A DNA stretch of 64,000 nt from Gymnothorax reevesii (Eukaryota; Chordata; Actinopteri; Anguilliformes; Muraenidae): positions 46,157,120-46,221,119 of the forward strand of contig CM056583.1 of the NCBI GenBank assembly GCA_029721435.1. Direction: 5' to 3'. Positions 27,401-37,500 of the stretch are shown one piece after another (the first letter of the stretch is position 1; the number at the start of each line of letters is the position of its first letter). Under the pieces are notes generated by a model. That model searched no databases and was not told where the DNA came from. It worked only from the letters and a program-made list of their open reading frames with translations. A program made the position numbers and the translations under genes.

Positions 27401-28505
27401 CCAGGTCTTCCCTGCCAATAAACATTTGTCCCTTTATCGTGGTAATATTTGCAGCAATATCACAGGAGACTGCTGGTGTTGTGTTTTCTGTAGAGGGCAG
27501 AATTTCAGTGATGTCCCTCTCACAGAGGTTTTGTGGAGCTAAGGCACAGGGAGGACTAGAGCATCTTGCTTCCTCTGATGTCACTTGAGCAGTGTGCTCC
27601 TCACTGCATGGCATCTCTCGGTCCTCCTTATCTCCATATACTGGTGAATGCGCATCCGGAGTTTGAATTTCAAGCCGGGGCTGGACCTTCTTGACCCGCC
27701 TCTCTGCTGTCACTTCACTGCTGTCCTTGACGGCTGTGATCACGCACAACAGCTCTGCTGTCTTAGTGTCTATCTGAGTCTGATGTGGCTCTAGTTCTTT
27801 GTCTTTGATAGCCATGACCTCCAATGTTTGTATTACTACTGCTGGAGGTTCGTCCGCGCTGGTGAGGACAATGTGAACGATGTTGGAGCATGTGTCTGAC
27901 CAGCTGTCTACGGGTGGCCATGTTTTAATGGGTGGCATCCTGAACCATGAGTCATGAGTGGGTGAGCCAATAGGGGCCACCATATCCAGAGAGTAACCAG
28001 ACACCATACCGCCTTCTTTGTGACCATCGGCAAAACTGGTGATGTCAGAGCACTTGTGCTGCTCGCCCAAAATAGTGAGTCTTTCCCCATCCTTGGGCAC
28101 TGGGTTTGAATTTTGCCAAAAATCATCAGATACATAACAACCAGCGTTAGACTCTGGTTGCTTTAACTGGACAGCCTGTTCACAGCTGCTGTTTACATCT
28201 AGTGGAAAAATAGATGTTCTGAGATTTGCTGGCAAATGAGCCATGTCACCTTTACTGTTAATCTGATGTGCTTCTGAGTCACTCTCATTTAGGCAGGTCT
28301 CTGTCAGACTGATATTAAAGGGCAAGAGGCCTTCAACTGCGGTGCAATTTCTATCCACTCCGCTGTCATCATGTAAGCTGTAGTCATCCTTTTGCGGGGT
28401 AACACTATGCTCATCTGCGTGAGGTTCATAGCAGGGTATCTCTGCAGTTGCGTCTGCCATCAGCAGTTTACTCATGACATTGGACTGCTCCTGGTTCACT
28501 GTCAT
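21434..28505 (-). CDS. alpk2: ALPK2-like alpha-protein kinase, complete ten-exon model
   Basis: Exons in transcript order: 28505-27333, 26394-24747, 24605-24458, 24073-23946, 23841-23803, 23569-23277, 22512-22424, 22323-22106, 21792-21744, 21644-21434. All junctions have GT-AG borders and compatible phases. The total is 3,996 nt, exactly 1,332 codons, giving 1,331 residues. Exons 1-2 encode about 940 residues of low-complexity, Ser/Lys-rich sequence with no known fold. Exons 3-4 encode an Ig-like domain (SLQCQFS, W, DLGRYQC) at about 945-1033. Exons 6-10 encode the alpha-kinase domain at about 1050-1300: CVLKVHNAI with the likely ATP-site lysine, [37 protein letters not shown] and [12 protein letters not shown]. 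Alpha-kinases are atypical Ser/Thr kinases; vertebrate ALPK2 is linked to heart development. ALPK2 rather than ALPK3 is chosen from synteny with nedd4l and mir-122. The start is the first in-frame ATG of exon 1; upstream coding exons, such as an N-terminal Ig domain, cannot be excluded. Confidence 0.9.
22647..22885. repeat. roughly 10-bp phased degenerate repeat in alpk2 intron
   Basis: From 22647 the sequence splits cleanly into decamers: CCATAGCTTA, ACATAGCCTA, ACGTGGCGCA, CCGTAGCAAT, CTGTAGCCAT, CCGTGGCTAT. A second run at about 22795-22880 ends most decamers in TAG (AGTAACTTAG, TTTAATGTAG, TTACACGTAG, TTTATCGTAG, CCTACCATAG, CCAAACATAG). The family is unknown. It lies in the intron between the exons at 22424-22512 and 23277-23569. 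Confidence 0.7.
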
Positions 28506-28520
28506 TTCCCCCTAGTGTGC

Positions 28521-28673
28521 TTACCTCAGTGTAAAGTTGAGCAGTTTGTGAGTGCTGATGAGTAAACCTGCTACATTACCAAATCTCGAGTGCATGCAAA
28601 AGTGATGCATGACACCACTGCTCCTTCTCGGTGACTGACTGTACGTAATTGACTTCAGTACTCCAGTGTCTTC
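28521..28673 (-). other. alpk2: possible 5' untranslated exon of alpk2
   Basis: On the minus strand an AG acceptor (TTCACAG at about 28680-28674) and a strong donor (CTGAG/GTAAGC at about 28520) bracket 153 nt without a convincing open frame. The donor lies only about 15 bases before the ATG-bearing exon, so this would be an alternative first-exon arrangement or chance. Confidence 0.25.
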
Positions 28674-29067
28674 TACTGTGAACCTTTGGAAACACAAAAA
28701 CGTTTGACATTAATAGGATTTTTATTTTACATTTATTATTGAAATATTGCCATTTACTTTGAATGCAATTCTTACTATGGAATCTCCCTTTACTATGTAC
28801 CTAACCTCTTTATCAAATGAACCCTTCAGAAATTCAAATAGATCTTCAGATATTGGCTAGTGTCTTTATGAATACAACAAGGAAAACAGTGAAATCTTCC
28901 TTAAATCGTGTTTATATTCTGCAAAGACACAGATTTTGCTTTCTAAATATAAAAACAAACATAAGAAAACCCTACAGTACAGTGTACAGTGATGTTATTT
29001 CTATGACAGTCCAGTCAGCTGCGACCGCGCGTATCCCCCGAAAGCCCACTTCTCCCCTTTTTTGCGC

Positions 29068-29394
29068 ATTATTCGGCCAATACTGTTGCCATGTTAACAA
29101 AAATTAATAGGTGTCATCAGTGAAGTGTAGCACATGTCCATGCCAAATATGTAAGTAGTCAGTCAAAAATTGCAGCCTGTACTGCGTCCACATGGAAATC
29201 TCTTTCTTTTGCCACTAATTTGCATATTATTCGGCCAGTACTGTTGCCATGGCAACCAAAATCCATAGGTTTCATTAGTGAAGTATAACACATATCCATA
29301 CCAAATATAAAAGTAATCGGTCAAAAACTACAGCCTGTACTGCATCCACAAGGAAATCTATGTTTTGTCACTAATTTGTAAATTATTCGGTGTG
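29068..29394. repeat. tandem duplication, about 157-bp period, 2 full units plus a start
   Basis: The phrase ATTATTCGGCCARTACTGTTGCCATG begins at 29068 and 29227, and ATTATTCGG recurs at 29381. The shared interior includes CAGCCTGTACTGCRTCCACA. The third unit is cut off close to the SINE insertion point. Confidence 0.75.
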
Positions 29395-29411
29395 TGTGTC
29401 ACTTAATTTCT

Positions 29412-29896
29412 TTTTTTTGTTAAATTTGGCATCTCCAATCCCACCTGAATCTGGAATGCCCAATTGGTGAACTATGTACAAAGCTTGCTCGTGTGCGACC
29501 CCTTGCTGCCAACTCAGGATAGTGAGGACAGTTCACGGCTCTATTCCGAAGCACGTGCCTGTAAACTGCTGATTCTTATACACTCATTGGTTGAATCCTC
29601 GTAAGTTCAGAAAGAGGGCGGAGGATACCCAGACATGAACAAACCCAGAATCTTCCTGACGAGTGCCCGTCTGGCCAACAGGAGGCGCTGGAGCAACGAA
29701 CAAAGCTATTATTGTATCCCCTAATCTGACAGTCCCTTCCCAATTTGGAATCCTGTAGCGCGGTGGCCAATTGTGCGCTACTCTGAAAAAGCTGCCGACC
29801 CCTGCCGGTGGGTACGCTGGGGCTCGAACCCGCAACGTGATAGTCACCTCTGCACTGCAGCACAATGCCTTAACCGAGTGAGCTATCCGGCAGCAT
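29412..29896 (-). mobile_element. tRNA-derived SINE, full length, with 17-bp target duplications
   Basis: The direct repeat TGTGTCACTTAATTTCT occurs at 29395-29411 and 29897-29913 and brackets 485 bp. On the minus strand the element starts with a tRNA-like head (GCCGGATAGCTCACTCGG) carrying an A-box-like TAGCTCACTCGG. A perfect B-box, GGTTCGAGCCC, follows about 45 bases on. The 3' end is A-rich. The body ends TTTAAC-A(n). The exact duplication argues for a relatively recent insertion by LINE machinery. The family name is not known to me. Confidence 0.87.
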
Positions 29897-29913
29897 TGTG
29901 TCACTTAATTTCT

Positions 29914-31039
29914 GAATGTAGGCAACAATAATGAAGGTATGTAATGGAAGCTGTTATTGAATTAGTACTGTCGACAACTTTTGTCAATTTTATGTGACAA
30001 AGCTGCAAATATTTTGTACAAGTCTACAAATATAAAAAATTAATTTAAACTTAATTTAAAAGATTATGACGCAGAGAAACTTAAAACGTCAACTACTGAG
30101 AAATTCCGCGTGTACGGACACACACACACGCACGCACACACACACACAGTAGCTGTGTAAATGGGCGACTAAAAGTTTGCGGCTCAAGCGATTTGCTTGA
30201 GAGTCGACAGGTATGCAATTTTGAACTACGTAGATTTAAGCACAGCAAATACGCGTCCGGATGAATGATTGTCGTCTTACCTAATCGGGGAGAACAAGCA
30301 GCACCTGTTAAGTGTGGAGCGCTCTTGGAGTTAACCAAGTTAATTATGAAAATGACTGAGAACAGGTCAGGACTAATAATCGTTTTAAGCGATGTTTTGC
30401 GCACCCAATTCTCAGTTCTGCCTTCGCCACAGTAGCATACTGAATTTAGCCCATGATTTTATCGCCGTTAGACCGCATATGGAGAGAAATCGTTTCTTCA
30501 GTTGCCAATTACGATAATTGGAAAATGCGTCAATAAGGGAAAAATAATTGAGAACTTGCCAGGACTACAAGGGACGTGGACCTGTCCACAGAAATGGGGT
30601 ACATAAGTGTGACACACAAGACGAAAAATAAACCAATAAAGGAGAGAAAAAGATTCAACCTAATAAGTCACTAAAGGGACCTTGAATACCTTTCTGCAGT
30701 CTGCAGCAAAGATGACATTGGAACACGCAGTTGAAATGGTCATGGCAACACCGATTTACGTATGTAACAAGACAGATATTTCAACCTAAAATAAACCAAA
30801 AAATGCTTATTAGAAGTAGGTGAAAACATTAATTCATTCTAAAAGTCATAAAAACAATAACACTGATGAAAAATACATTGAGTAGTATTAAAAATCTAAT
30901 TTTCTTCCAGATTTGCAATTTGTGGATTTCCCGCTTGCAAATTCTGGCACATAGTGTTTTTCAACACTCAAAGCAAACACCTTGCAAAGTTAAAAATTAA
31001 GCTGAATGAACTTCATTGAACATCTGTAACATCAATCAA
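29914..31039. other. stretch without recognised genes; CA microsatellite at 30119-30149
   Basis: Mostly AT-rich non-coding sequence. The only feature is an alternating CA/CG-CA tract at about 30119-30149. Confidence 0.5.
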
Positions 31040-32818
31040 CTAGAACGGGCACTCGGTAGAGCGCATACCTTCGCCGACGCCACTGAATCCCTTGCCACTG
31101 GCGTTGGTTTCATGCCGATCGGATAAAAATTGACCGAGATATGGCCGAAAGTCGGTTTTGACCTTTTCGTGGCCTTGACCTTGACCTTTGACCCGATCAC
31201 TCCCAAAATCTAATCGATTGATCCTCAGGTCATGCCAAATCAACCCACCAAATTTTATGAAATTCCGTTTGGTACTTTTTGAGTTATTCGATACACATAC
31301 ACACAGACAGACAGACACACAAACAAACTAGAACGGGCACTCGGTAGAGCGCATACCTTCGCCGACGCCACTGAATCCCTCGCCACATAACTCTGAGGAC
31401 CAATTTTTATTTTTTTAAATGATCGATGAATAACAAGAGTACGGTATTTTTTTTTACATCAATACGCCTTTAAGTTCGAAAGGTAATGACCCCCCTGACC
31501 TTTGACCCCCAACCGCTAAGAAGGGTATTGACCCCATTGTACCGTGTTTCACATCACAGGATCGGGTATATAATTCTGCACATTTTGGCGTTGGTTTCAT
31601 GGCAATCGGATAAAAATTGACCGAGATATGGCCGAAAGTCGGTTTTGACCTTCTCGTGGCCTTGACCTTGACCTTTGACCCGATCACTCCCAAAATCTAA
31701 TTGATTGATCCTCAGGTCATGCCAAATCAACCCACCAAATTGTATGAAATTCCGTTTGGTACTTTTTGAGTTATTCGATACACATACAGACAGACACACA
31801 AACAAACTAGAACGGGCACTCGGTAGAGCGCATACCTTCGCCGACGCCACTGAATCCCTCGCCACTGGCGTTGGTTTCATGCCGATCGGATAAAAATTGA
31901 CCGAGATATGGCCGAAAGTCGGTTTTGACCTTTTCGTGGCCTTGACCTTGACCTTTGACCCAATCACTCCCAAAATCTAATTGATTGATCCTCAGGTCAT
32001 GCCAAATCAACCCACCAAATTTTATGAAATTCCGTTCGGTACTTTTTGAGTTATTTGATACACATACAGACAGACACACAAACAAATAAATACACGGGGA
32101 TCAAAACATTACCTTCGTCAGCGAAGTCGCTGGCGAAGGTAACTAGAACGGGCACTCGGTAGAGCGCATACCTTCGCCGACACCACTGAATCCCTCGCCA
32201 CTGGCGTTGGTTTCATGCCGATCGGATAAAAATTGACCGAGATATGGCCGAAAGTCGGTTTTGACCTTTTTGTGGCCTTGACCTTGACCTTTGACCCGAT
32301 CACTCCCAAAATCTAATCGATTGATCCTCAGGTCATGCCAAATCAACCCACCAAATTTTATGAAATTCCGTTCGGTACTTTTTGAGTTATTCGATACACA
32401 TACACACAGACAGACACACAAACAAATAAATACACGGGGATCAAAACATTACCTTCGTCAGCGAAGTCGCTGGCGAAGGTAACTAGAACGGGCACTCGGT
32501 AGAGCGCATACCTTCGCCGACGCCACTGAATCCCTCGCCACTGGCGTTGGTTTCATGCCGATCGGATAAAAATTGACCGAGATATGGCCGAAAGTCGGTT
32601 TTGACCTTCGCGTGGCCTTGACCTTGACCTTTGACCCGATCACTCCCAAAATCTAATCGATTGATCCTCAGGTCATGCCAAATCAACCCACCAAATTTTA
32701 TGAAATTCCGTTTGGTACTTTTTGAGTTATTCGATACACATACAGACAGACACACAAACAAATAAATACACGGGGATCAAAACATTACCTTCGTCAGCGA
32801 AGTCGCTGGCGAAGGTAA
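31040..32818. repeat. five-unit tandem array, about 340-bp unit, with terminal hairpins
   Basis: Units begin with CTAGAACGGGCACTCGGTAG at 31040, 31328, 31807, 32143 and 32483 (lengths 288, 479, 336, 340, 336). Units 3-5 end in a near-perfect hairpin of 34 bases (32109-32142, 32449-32482, 32785-32818) built from TTACCTTCGTCAGCGA and its complement. Units 1-2 lack that tail, joining at ACAAACAAA/CTAG. Unit 2 has about 200 extra bases at 31386-31588. Each unit carries TCGGTAGAGC, as in a tRNA D-arm, and GGTTTCATGCC, a 9/11 match to a B-box about 44 bases later. Each also has a cluster of nuclear-receptor-like half-sites. The flanks suggest an AATCA target duplication. The open frames in it are by-products of the repeat. 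Confidence 0.85.
32618..32637 (-). promoter_or_regulatory. nuclear-receptor-like half-site cluster (present once in each array unit)
   Basis: The plus strand reads TTGACCTTGACCTTTGACCC. On the minus strand this is GGGTCA-A-AGGTCA followed directly by AGGTCA, a DR1 (HNF4/RXR/PPAR type) overlapping a TCAAGGTCA (ERR/SF-1 type) site. Equivalent copies lie at 31175-31194, 31662-31681, 31942-31961 and 32278-32297. Binding is inferred from the motif only. Confidence 0.4.
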
Positions 32819-33573
32819 TCATTCCAGCATTGCAGACGATGCTTGCATGACCTTCAAGCAATGGTGTCAACGTCGAGGCGCACACGCATATTTAGTATTC
32901 AGCTGTGACTGAGTTCACAGTCGTAGATTCGCATGAATTTTTCTTGTTTAGGTGGGGTTACGAACGTAATATTTTTTGGACAGACTCGCAACGCAAAATT
33001 TTTTACAATCATTGAAAGAAATCAGAAGGAAAGAAAACCGAAAGCAATAATTATATCGTTTATCAACAAATGGACTCTTACTTTTCGTACATGTATGGGT
33101 GGTTATTTCCGCAAATATATCCCAGTCTGACCCATTTTTATGTTCGTAACTGCAAGGACTGACGATGGTTACGAACGTAAGCTTTTCAAATGGGGTGTCA
33201 TTAAATTACCCGTCATTAATTTTTTGTTAGAGAACGAAGAGAAACTAAAAGAAGTTATTTATTCAAGCTGACAACTTTACTCAAAATAAGGGTGCCCTTT
33301 GATGGGCTGAAACCGCCCTGAAATGAACTACATCTACAATGTCACAAACAATGTCAAAAACCAGTGTGGACATTTTCTTCTTTCTGCAAGTAAAAATAAA
33401 ACTAGGCAAAGCATTACTTCAAAAATGTTCTTATTATATCTTTGTCATATGTATAACACAATAAACATAAAATTCAGTGAATTGTCGAACACTGTAACGT
33501 GTTATTTAACCGTTAATGTACCATGCCCCTTAGGTACCCCATTTCTGTGGACAGGCCCACATGCCTGTTCCAG
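32819..33573. other. stretch without recognised genes
   Basis: The phrase GGTTACGAACGTAA occurs twice (about 32956 and 33168), hinting at a short degenerate repeat. Nothing else was recognised. Confidence 0.4.
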
Positions 33574-35310
33574 CAATGGCGCCCCCAAGGGGGGGGCCAC
33601 CCCACTGGCCCCCCGAGAGCATTGACCGGTGTGGGCGTAGGCTTTCATTCCAACCAAGCCCTTACACACCTGACACCACTAATCAACCCCAAGAGTCTTT
33701 GCTGAAGAGCATAATTAGCAGTATCAGGTGTGTAAATGCTTGGTTGAAATGAAAGCCTGCACCCACACTGGCCCTTACAGGATAATGTTGAATAGCCCCG
33801 CCCTAGGAGTACGAGCGGTGCTCAGTTTAGATTTCTGACGCACCTAGCCCACTCCACATTTATGGTGGTATGGCCAGTCCAACGTTAACATTGCAGAACC
33901 TAAACTCACTTGCAATCTTGGTGGTGGACCTTTATTTTTCCTTCCGCACACAGGCATATTTTTGATCCATTACCCTACATTTTGAATTCGGTGAATTCCG
34001 AATTAATTGGCTTCTGTGGCTAACATACGCACGTTATCAATGCTAGCACAGCTGGGCATCTGTCTCCAAGGCTGAACCATGATTATTTCAGCAGCTCCCC
34101 AGCTAATCTATGTCCTGAATATTAGCTAACGATACCAATGTGACTTGCAATGTTTCTTTCGCGTCGTCTAAATTAAGGTTCTTCTGGACCTCAACAGAGC
34201 CTTTGCTCTCAGCTTCACTTTTCACTTCGGTTTTTTTTTCTCTCCGTGTAAATGTTGCGTTACTGGACACCGAATATAGCCGAACGTGGCCAGCTAGTGA
34301 CACTGTTTCCGTTGCCATTTGGCTTCATAATTAGGTTAATGTAGCTAGTGAGCTTGTGGATGATGGACTTTATGAAGAAACACATTTAGCGACAGCTAGC
34401 TAGCGTGCTAGGTAACGAGGGATAGGTCTAATTAACTATGAAGCTAGCTAGCCTCTCTATATAGAGTGATACTGATATCGTATCCGTAATCGCACTGAAA
34501 ATGGAACGAATCAATTTGCCGCGAAGCAGCGGTAATTGTGGCGCTTGCAGCAAGATAACATGAAAGGAGAAGAGACTCAGGGCCAGAACACGACTGTATC
34601 CCAACAAGGGAGGAACAGCAAGAGACAGAAGCTTTGCGCAGAAGTGTGGAACAGGCAGCAACCTCAGCCACAGCCACAGCCACAGAGACTGGTGTGAAGA
34701 TTCAGCTAGATTTCGGCCAGAAACTACCAACCTGTCCCTGGACCAACAGGTGAATTTATCAGTGTGTCCATAATGATGAAATGGATGGTTACAGGGAAAA
34801 ATCATTTGGATAAATATGTGGTTATGGTGTGTCTACAGTGAGTGTGGTATTTTCATGGGAATTATATAAAACCTTTGTCAGTAGTTGAGACTAAGAATAG
34901 TCTGAATAGAAATATTAATTGGCCAATATTACAAATGTAATGGAAAACACTCATACTATTTGAATATTGTTGTTGTTTTTGCTGCTGCTTAAGCTGTATT
35001 GAAAACTATTTGGAATTTTTGTGTTTTTCTGAAACTTGAGGCAAATGTGTAGGATGCATATTGTCTTTTTAATGAAAGGGAGTCAAGGACATGGACTAGG
35101 AAACATCTAATGTCTTTATTTTTTGTGATTGTTTATTTGATTCGGCTGCAAGTAGACGGGAAAGATATAAGAGTGGTGGTGGTGGTGGTGGTAGGGGGGG
35201 ATGCAGTACATGACCACGGGCTGGAACTGGATCCGGGTAATTACAAGGAGGACCGATTTGGTGCCGTCCCAGCTGGCCACCCCTATTAAAATTTTCTGGG
35301 GGCGCCACTG
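33574..35310. mobile_element. hAT-type DNA transposon, non-autonomous, 1.74 kb
   Basis: The ends are inverted: CAATGGCGCCCCCA at 33574 and CAGTGGCGCCCCCA read inward from 35310. The flanks TGTTCCAG (33566-33573) and TGTTCCAC (35311-35318) match 7/8, the 8-bp target duplication typical of hAT. Inside are a nested palindromic MITE (33626-33772) and a gene-like region at 34.1-34.8 kb with open frames on both strands, none recognisable as a hAT transposase. A GGT microsatellite lies at about 35173-35192. Confidence 0.8.
33626..33772. mobile_element. palindromic MITE nested in the hAT element
   Basis: CCGGTGTGGGCGTAGGCTTT at 33626 pairs with the complement of AAAGCCTGCACCCACACTGG ending at 33772. 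The arms continue through CAACCAAGC and ACACCTGA, leaving a loop of about 60 bases. This is a common fish palindromic element by appearance. No exact target duplication was found. Confidence 0.75.
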
Positions 35311-35318
35311 TGTTCCAC

Positions 35319-36107
35319 CCCAATTCTAGACCCGCCACTGGAGACTATGCTGTATGTCACTGAGCTAATTGGCAAATGGAAATGTCATATGTAGCTTCAC
35401 AAATTGACTAAAAGTCACCTGTGAGCCCATTTTCATCCCGACGTGTCATATATTGATGCCACCTGACCAAGCAGGTTAAGGCAGATTTCAAATGGCTGTC
35501 AAATTCAGTTAAGACAAAAATCTGAAAATACACAAATTGCATCTAGACAGCATGGAGATGTTGGTAATTTGTTTTTAACAATGATTTATTGGCTCCATGA
35601 GTGTAAACTGATGTTTAAAAATGCCATTTTGCATTGACTCCAGCTCTTGGCATGAGAGCGAAATTCAAAATGCAGTTAAAATTCAGTTTGAGAAAAAATT
35701 CTGATATTTTCCAAACATCATCTTCCATGACTCCAAAATTTTGTCTTTTTTTAAAATGAACATTGAATATTTATTGAGCAAGAATTTGCAAGTATATGTT
35801 TACAATACAGTTTACAGTCAAACATTTTGATGCACTGTAGGCTCAATATTTGATAAATCTGTGTGGATCATTTGTGTTGGACAGTCTGAAGATGCTCTAT
35901 TGCAAGTTTGGTGTCAATTGAGCAAAAAATTGTGGGAGAAGACTGGAACTTTTGTGCAAAGTTTGGTGATTATTTTTTTTTTTTCCTTGCCCATGGGAAG
36001 TAAGATTTCCTTAGAAGAAGAACATCATGCCGGAAAACAAGAGGGTCCTGGCAGCTTAGGCTGTCCGGCCCCTAAATACTGACTGTGTTAAAGGTTAGTA
36101 TCTGGGT
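35319..36107. other. stretch without recognised genes
   Basis: AT-rich non-coding sequence; nothing recognised. Confidence 0.45.
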
Positions 36108-36301
36108 CAGTGGTCGTCAACCCTGGTCCTAGAGGGCCGCAGGTTCTGCTGGTTTGACGTTACTCTGCACTTAATTGATGAATAAAAGCAGTTCATTACA
36201 CGCTTAACTCATCTCACCTGGTGTCTTAGGTTTAAATAGGGTGGAGAAAACTAAACTCGGCACACCCTGTGGCTCTCCAGGACCAGGGCTTGCTACCCCT
36301 G
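36108..36301 (+). mobile_element. short MITE (hAT-like), copy 1 of an inverted pair
   Basis: The ends CAGTGGTCGTCAACCCTGGTCCT and AGGACCAGGGCTTGCTACCCCTG are imperfect inverted repeats. The body contains ACTCTGCACTTAATTGATGA and AACTCATCTCACCTGGTGTC. A second copy lies in opposite orientation at about 36508-36656. The flanks do not match convincingly. Confidence 0.7.
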
Positions 36302-36507
36302 CCCTATACACTTTAATCTTTACTTTGAACCTCTACTTTGTCCGGATTACAACTATGCTCAATGCCCAACTACATTGACAAATCTTGGTTTCCACTTAGA
36401 CTTCTGTCACAACCTGCATGACTGTTTAATTAGCTCTAGGAGTCTTGTGGGTAGTTCCTGGTGATTGATTGGTTTATTATTCCCTCAGTGCAGGAGTATT
36501 GCTAACA

Positions 36508-36656
36508 GCACAGGGTGTGCTGAGTTTGGTTTTCCCCACCCTATTTAAACCGAAGACACTAGGTGAGATGAGTTAAGGGTGTAATCAACTGCTTTCATTC
36601 ATCAATTAAGTGCAGAGTAACGTCAAAAACCAGCAGGACCAGGATTGACGACTGCC
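36508..36656 (-). mobile_element. short MITE (hAT-like), copy 2, inverted and truncated
   Basis: It is the reverse complement of most of 36108-36301: GGTGTGCTGAGTTTGG, CCACCCTATTTAAACC, AGGTGAGATGAGTTAAG and TCATCAATTAAGTGCAGAGT follow in mirrored order. Together with copy 1 it could form a long hairpin with a loop of about 210 bases. Confidence 0.7.
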
Positions 36657-36956
36657 AATCTGGGTGTATAATTGGCCATTAGTAAGCCTATCACTCTCTG
36701 TATACTTGTATACTTTTGTATAGTATACTCTGTATACTACAAAAAGTAAGAAGTGCAGCAGTACTTTTAGTAGCGGGATTTGGAATTCCAGCCTTCAGCC
36801 TGGCATCAGATGCAAATGACTGCTTTGTGAATACGGTTAATTGCTTTTCTCATTTTGTTGTTTTTGTTGTTATTGCTGATATTATTGCTGTAGTTGTTGT
36901 TGGGTTTTTTTTTTCCCCCTCTGAAACTTGTTTATCGTATAGACATTTCCAATGTC

Positions 36957-36960
<4 letters not shown>

Positions 36961-36987
<27 letters not shown>

Positions 36988-37500
36988 CCCCGGAACAACG
37001 TTGTTGCGGGGGATATAAAAATGGGGTCCATCCGTCAGTCCGTCCGTCTGTCCGTCCGACACGTTTGTTGTCCGGGCTATAACTTTGAAACTAATCATCC
37101 GATTCTGATCATATTTGGCATGGAGGTGTAAAACCACATAAAGGTGTGTCATGAAAAACAATTTTGAGAATAATTTTGTAATTTTTCACATTTTGGGGCA
37201 AAAAGCGACAAATTTGTGGGAAATCTGTAATGTGTCGTGTCCGGGCTATAACTTTGAAAATAATCATCCGATTGCGATCATATTCGGTATTGAGGTGTAA
37301 AAGCACACAAAGGTTTGTCATGAAAAACAATTTTGAAAATATCTTTACAATTGTTTGCGTTTTGGGTCAAAAAGCATCAGATTTGTGGGAAATCTGTAAT
37401 GTGTCCTGTCTTGCCTATAAATTTGAAACTAATCATCCGATAGTGATCATATTTCGCATCGAGGTGACAAAGGTACGTCATGACAACAATTTGGTATAAT
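36961..37500. repeat. element with about 175-bp tandem repeat and CCGTCCGT-rich head
   Basis: After a TTA microsatellite (36962-36987) comes a palindromic start CCCCGGAACAACGTTGTTGCGGGG, then CCGTCNGTCCGT repeats at 37029-37060. Then TATAACTTTGAAACTAATCATCCGAT repeats at about 37078, 37246 and 37417, each followed by a TCATATTYGGCAT-like phrase and TGTCATGAAAAACAATTTTG. No coding potential was recognised. Confidence 0.75.

Noticed and set aside
32103..32148. Helitron 3' end (hairpin followed by CTAG)
   Set aside because: The hairpin-plus-CTAG order exists only at unit junctions. The last unit ends in the hairpin without CTAG, and CTAG starts the first unit, so it belongs to the unit's 5' end.
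31040..32761. Repeated minus-strand open frames of about 92 codons starting MSVCLCVCVSNNSKSTKRN or similar
   Set aside because: They recur once per repeat unit and are translations of the 340-bp array, with a CA-rich start. There is no independent sign of coding.
31040..32818. CRISPR-like array
   Set aside because: The unit is 340 bp with no short repeat-spacer alternation, in a vertebrate genome.
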